Of a stretch of DNA of 5,621 bases, positions 5,561 through 5,621 are shown one piece after another. A program made the position numbers and the translations under genes. Below the pieces are notes generated by a model. The model saw only the letters and a program-made list of their open reading frames with translations. It was not told where the DNA came from and did no database searches. This DNA comes from Sediminibacterium sp. (GTDB lineage Bacteria; Bacteroidota; Bacteroidia; Chitinophagales; Chitinophagaceae), in the NCBI GenBank assembly GCA_023263235.1, contig JALQXE010000016.1, positions 1-5,621 of the forward strand. Reading direction: 5' to 3'. Every line of letters begins with the position of its first letter. The stretch's first letter is position 1.

Positions 5561-5621
5561 ATGGAAAAAGTTTGGCTTATTACAGGATGTTCAACAGGTT
5601 TTGGGAGAGAGCTTGCAAAAG
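5561..5621 (+). CDS. Short-chain dehydrogenase/reductase (SDR), N-terminus only
   Basis: The last 61 bases encode MEKVWLITGCSTGFGRELAK and then leave the window. T8-G9-xxx-G13-x-G15 is the TGxxxGxG nucleotide-binding motif of classical SDR enzymes, directly after the first beta strand (VWLIT). These enzymes are cytosolic NAD(P)-dependent oxidoreductases; the catalytic Ser-Tyr-Lys region is not visible, so the substrate cannot be guessed. The ATG starts 13 bases after the stop of the exported hypothetical protein, with no -7 box seen between, so the two may be cotranscribed. Confidence 0.85.
   Translation, partial: MEKVWLITGCSTGFGRELAK

Noticed and set aside
1..5621. CRISPR array, mobile element, phage or defence island
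   Set aside because: No regularly spaced direct repeats, transposase or integrase motifs, terminal repeats or known defence genes were seen on either strand.

Overview
The window looks like ordinary chromosomal DNA from a member of the Bacteroidota, possibly Chitinophagaceae or a relative. The DNA is AT-rich, genes lack Shine-Dalgarno sites at usable distance, and several gene starts are preceded by the TAnnTTTG -7 promoter element typical of this phylum. The protein styles also fit: a short secreted type I pullulanase, a Tat-exported calcineurin-like phosphoesterase, a signal-peptide/propeller/one-TM/winged-helix protein, and a small secreted lipoprotein-sized family protein. The family-level assignment is inference from memory of protein styles and was not searched.

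Layout: bases 1-1923 (+) hold the 3' part of a type I pullulanase (pulA; start lies upstream of the window) with all GH13 active-site motifs intact. Directly behind it, with its own -7 box, is an 80-residue acidic-tailed protein (1960-2202, +). Facing these across a 37-bp convergent gap is a 463-residue membrane protein on the minus strand (2240-3631), with a secreted Kelch/propeller-like sensor, a single TM helix and a cytoplasmic winged-helix-like domain. A 241-bp spacer (3632-3872) combines a very AT-rich promoter-side half with an abruptly G-rich end. That end can be drawn either as a four-tract G-quadruplex motif or as a plus-strand terminator-like hairpin with a T-tract. Next are a phosphoesterase (3873-4721, -) and a bleomycin-resistance/VOC-like protein (4745-5101, -), 23 bp apart and probably cotranscribed, VOC gene first. 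A 50-bp divergent spacer with a plus-strand promoter separates them from a small secreted/membrane hypothetical protein (5152-5547, +). Thirteen bases later begins a short-chain dehydrogenase/reductase that runs off the window (5561-5621, +).

Functionally the genes do not form one obvious pathway. The pullulanase debranches alpha-glucans. The transmembrane winged-helix protein is a candidate one-component regulator of unknown target. The VOC/phosphoesterase pair and the hypothetical/SDR pair look like small separate transcription units. I see no mobile element, CRISPR array, tRNA, rRNA or phage gene, and no strong case for a new multi-gene system. The points most worth a second look are the membrane-anchored regulator-like protein and the G-rich element at 3833-3874.
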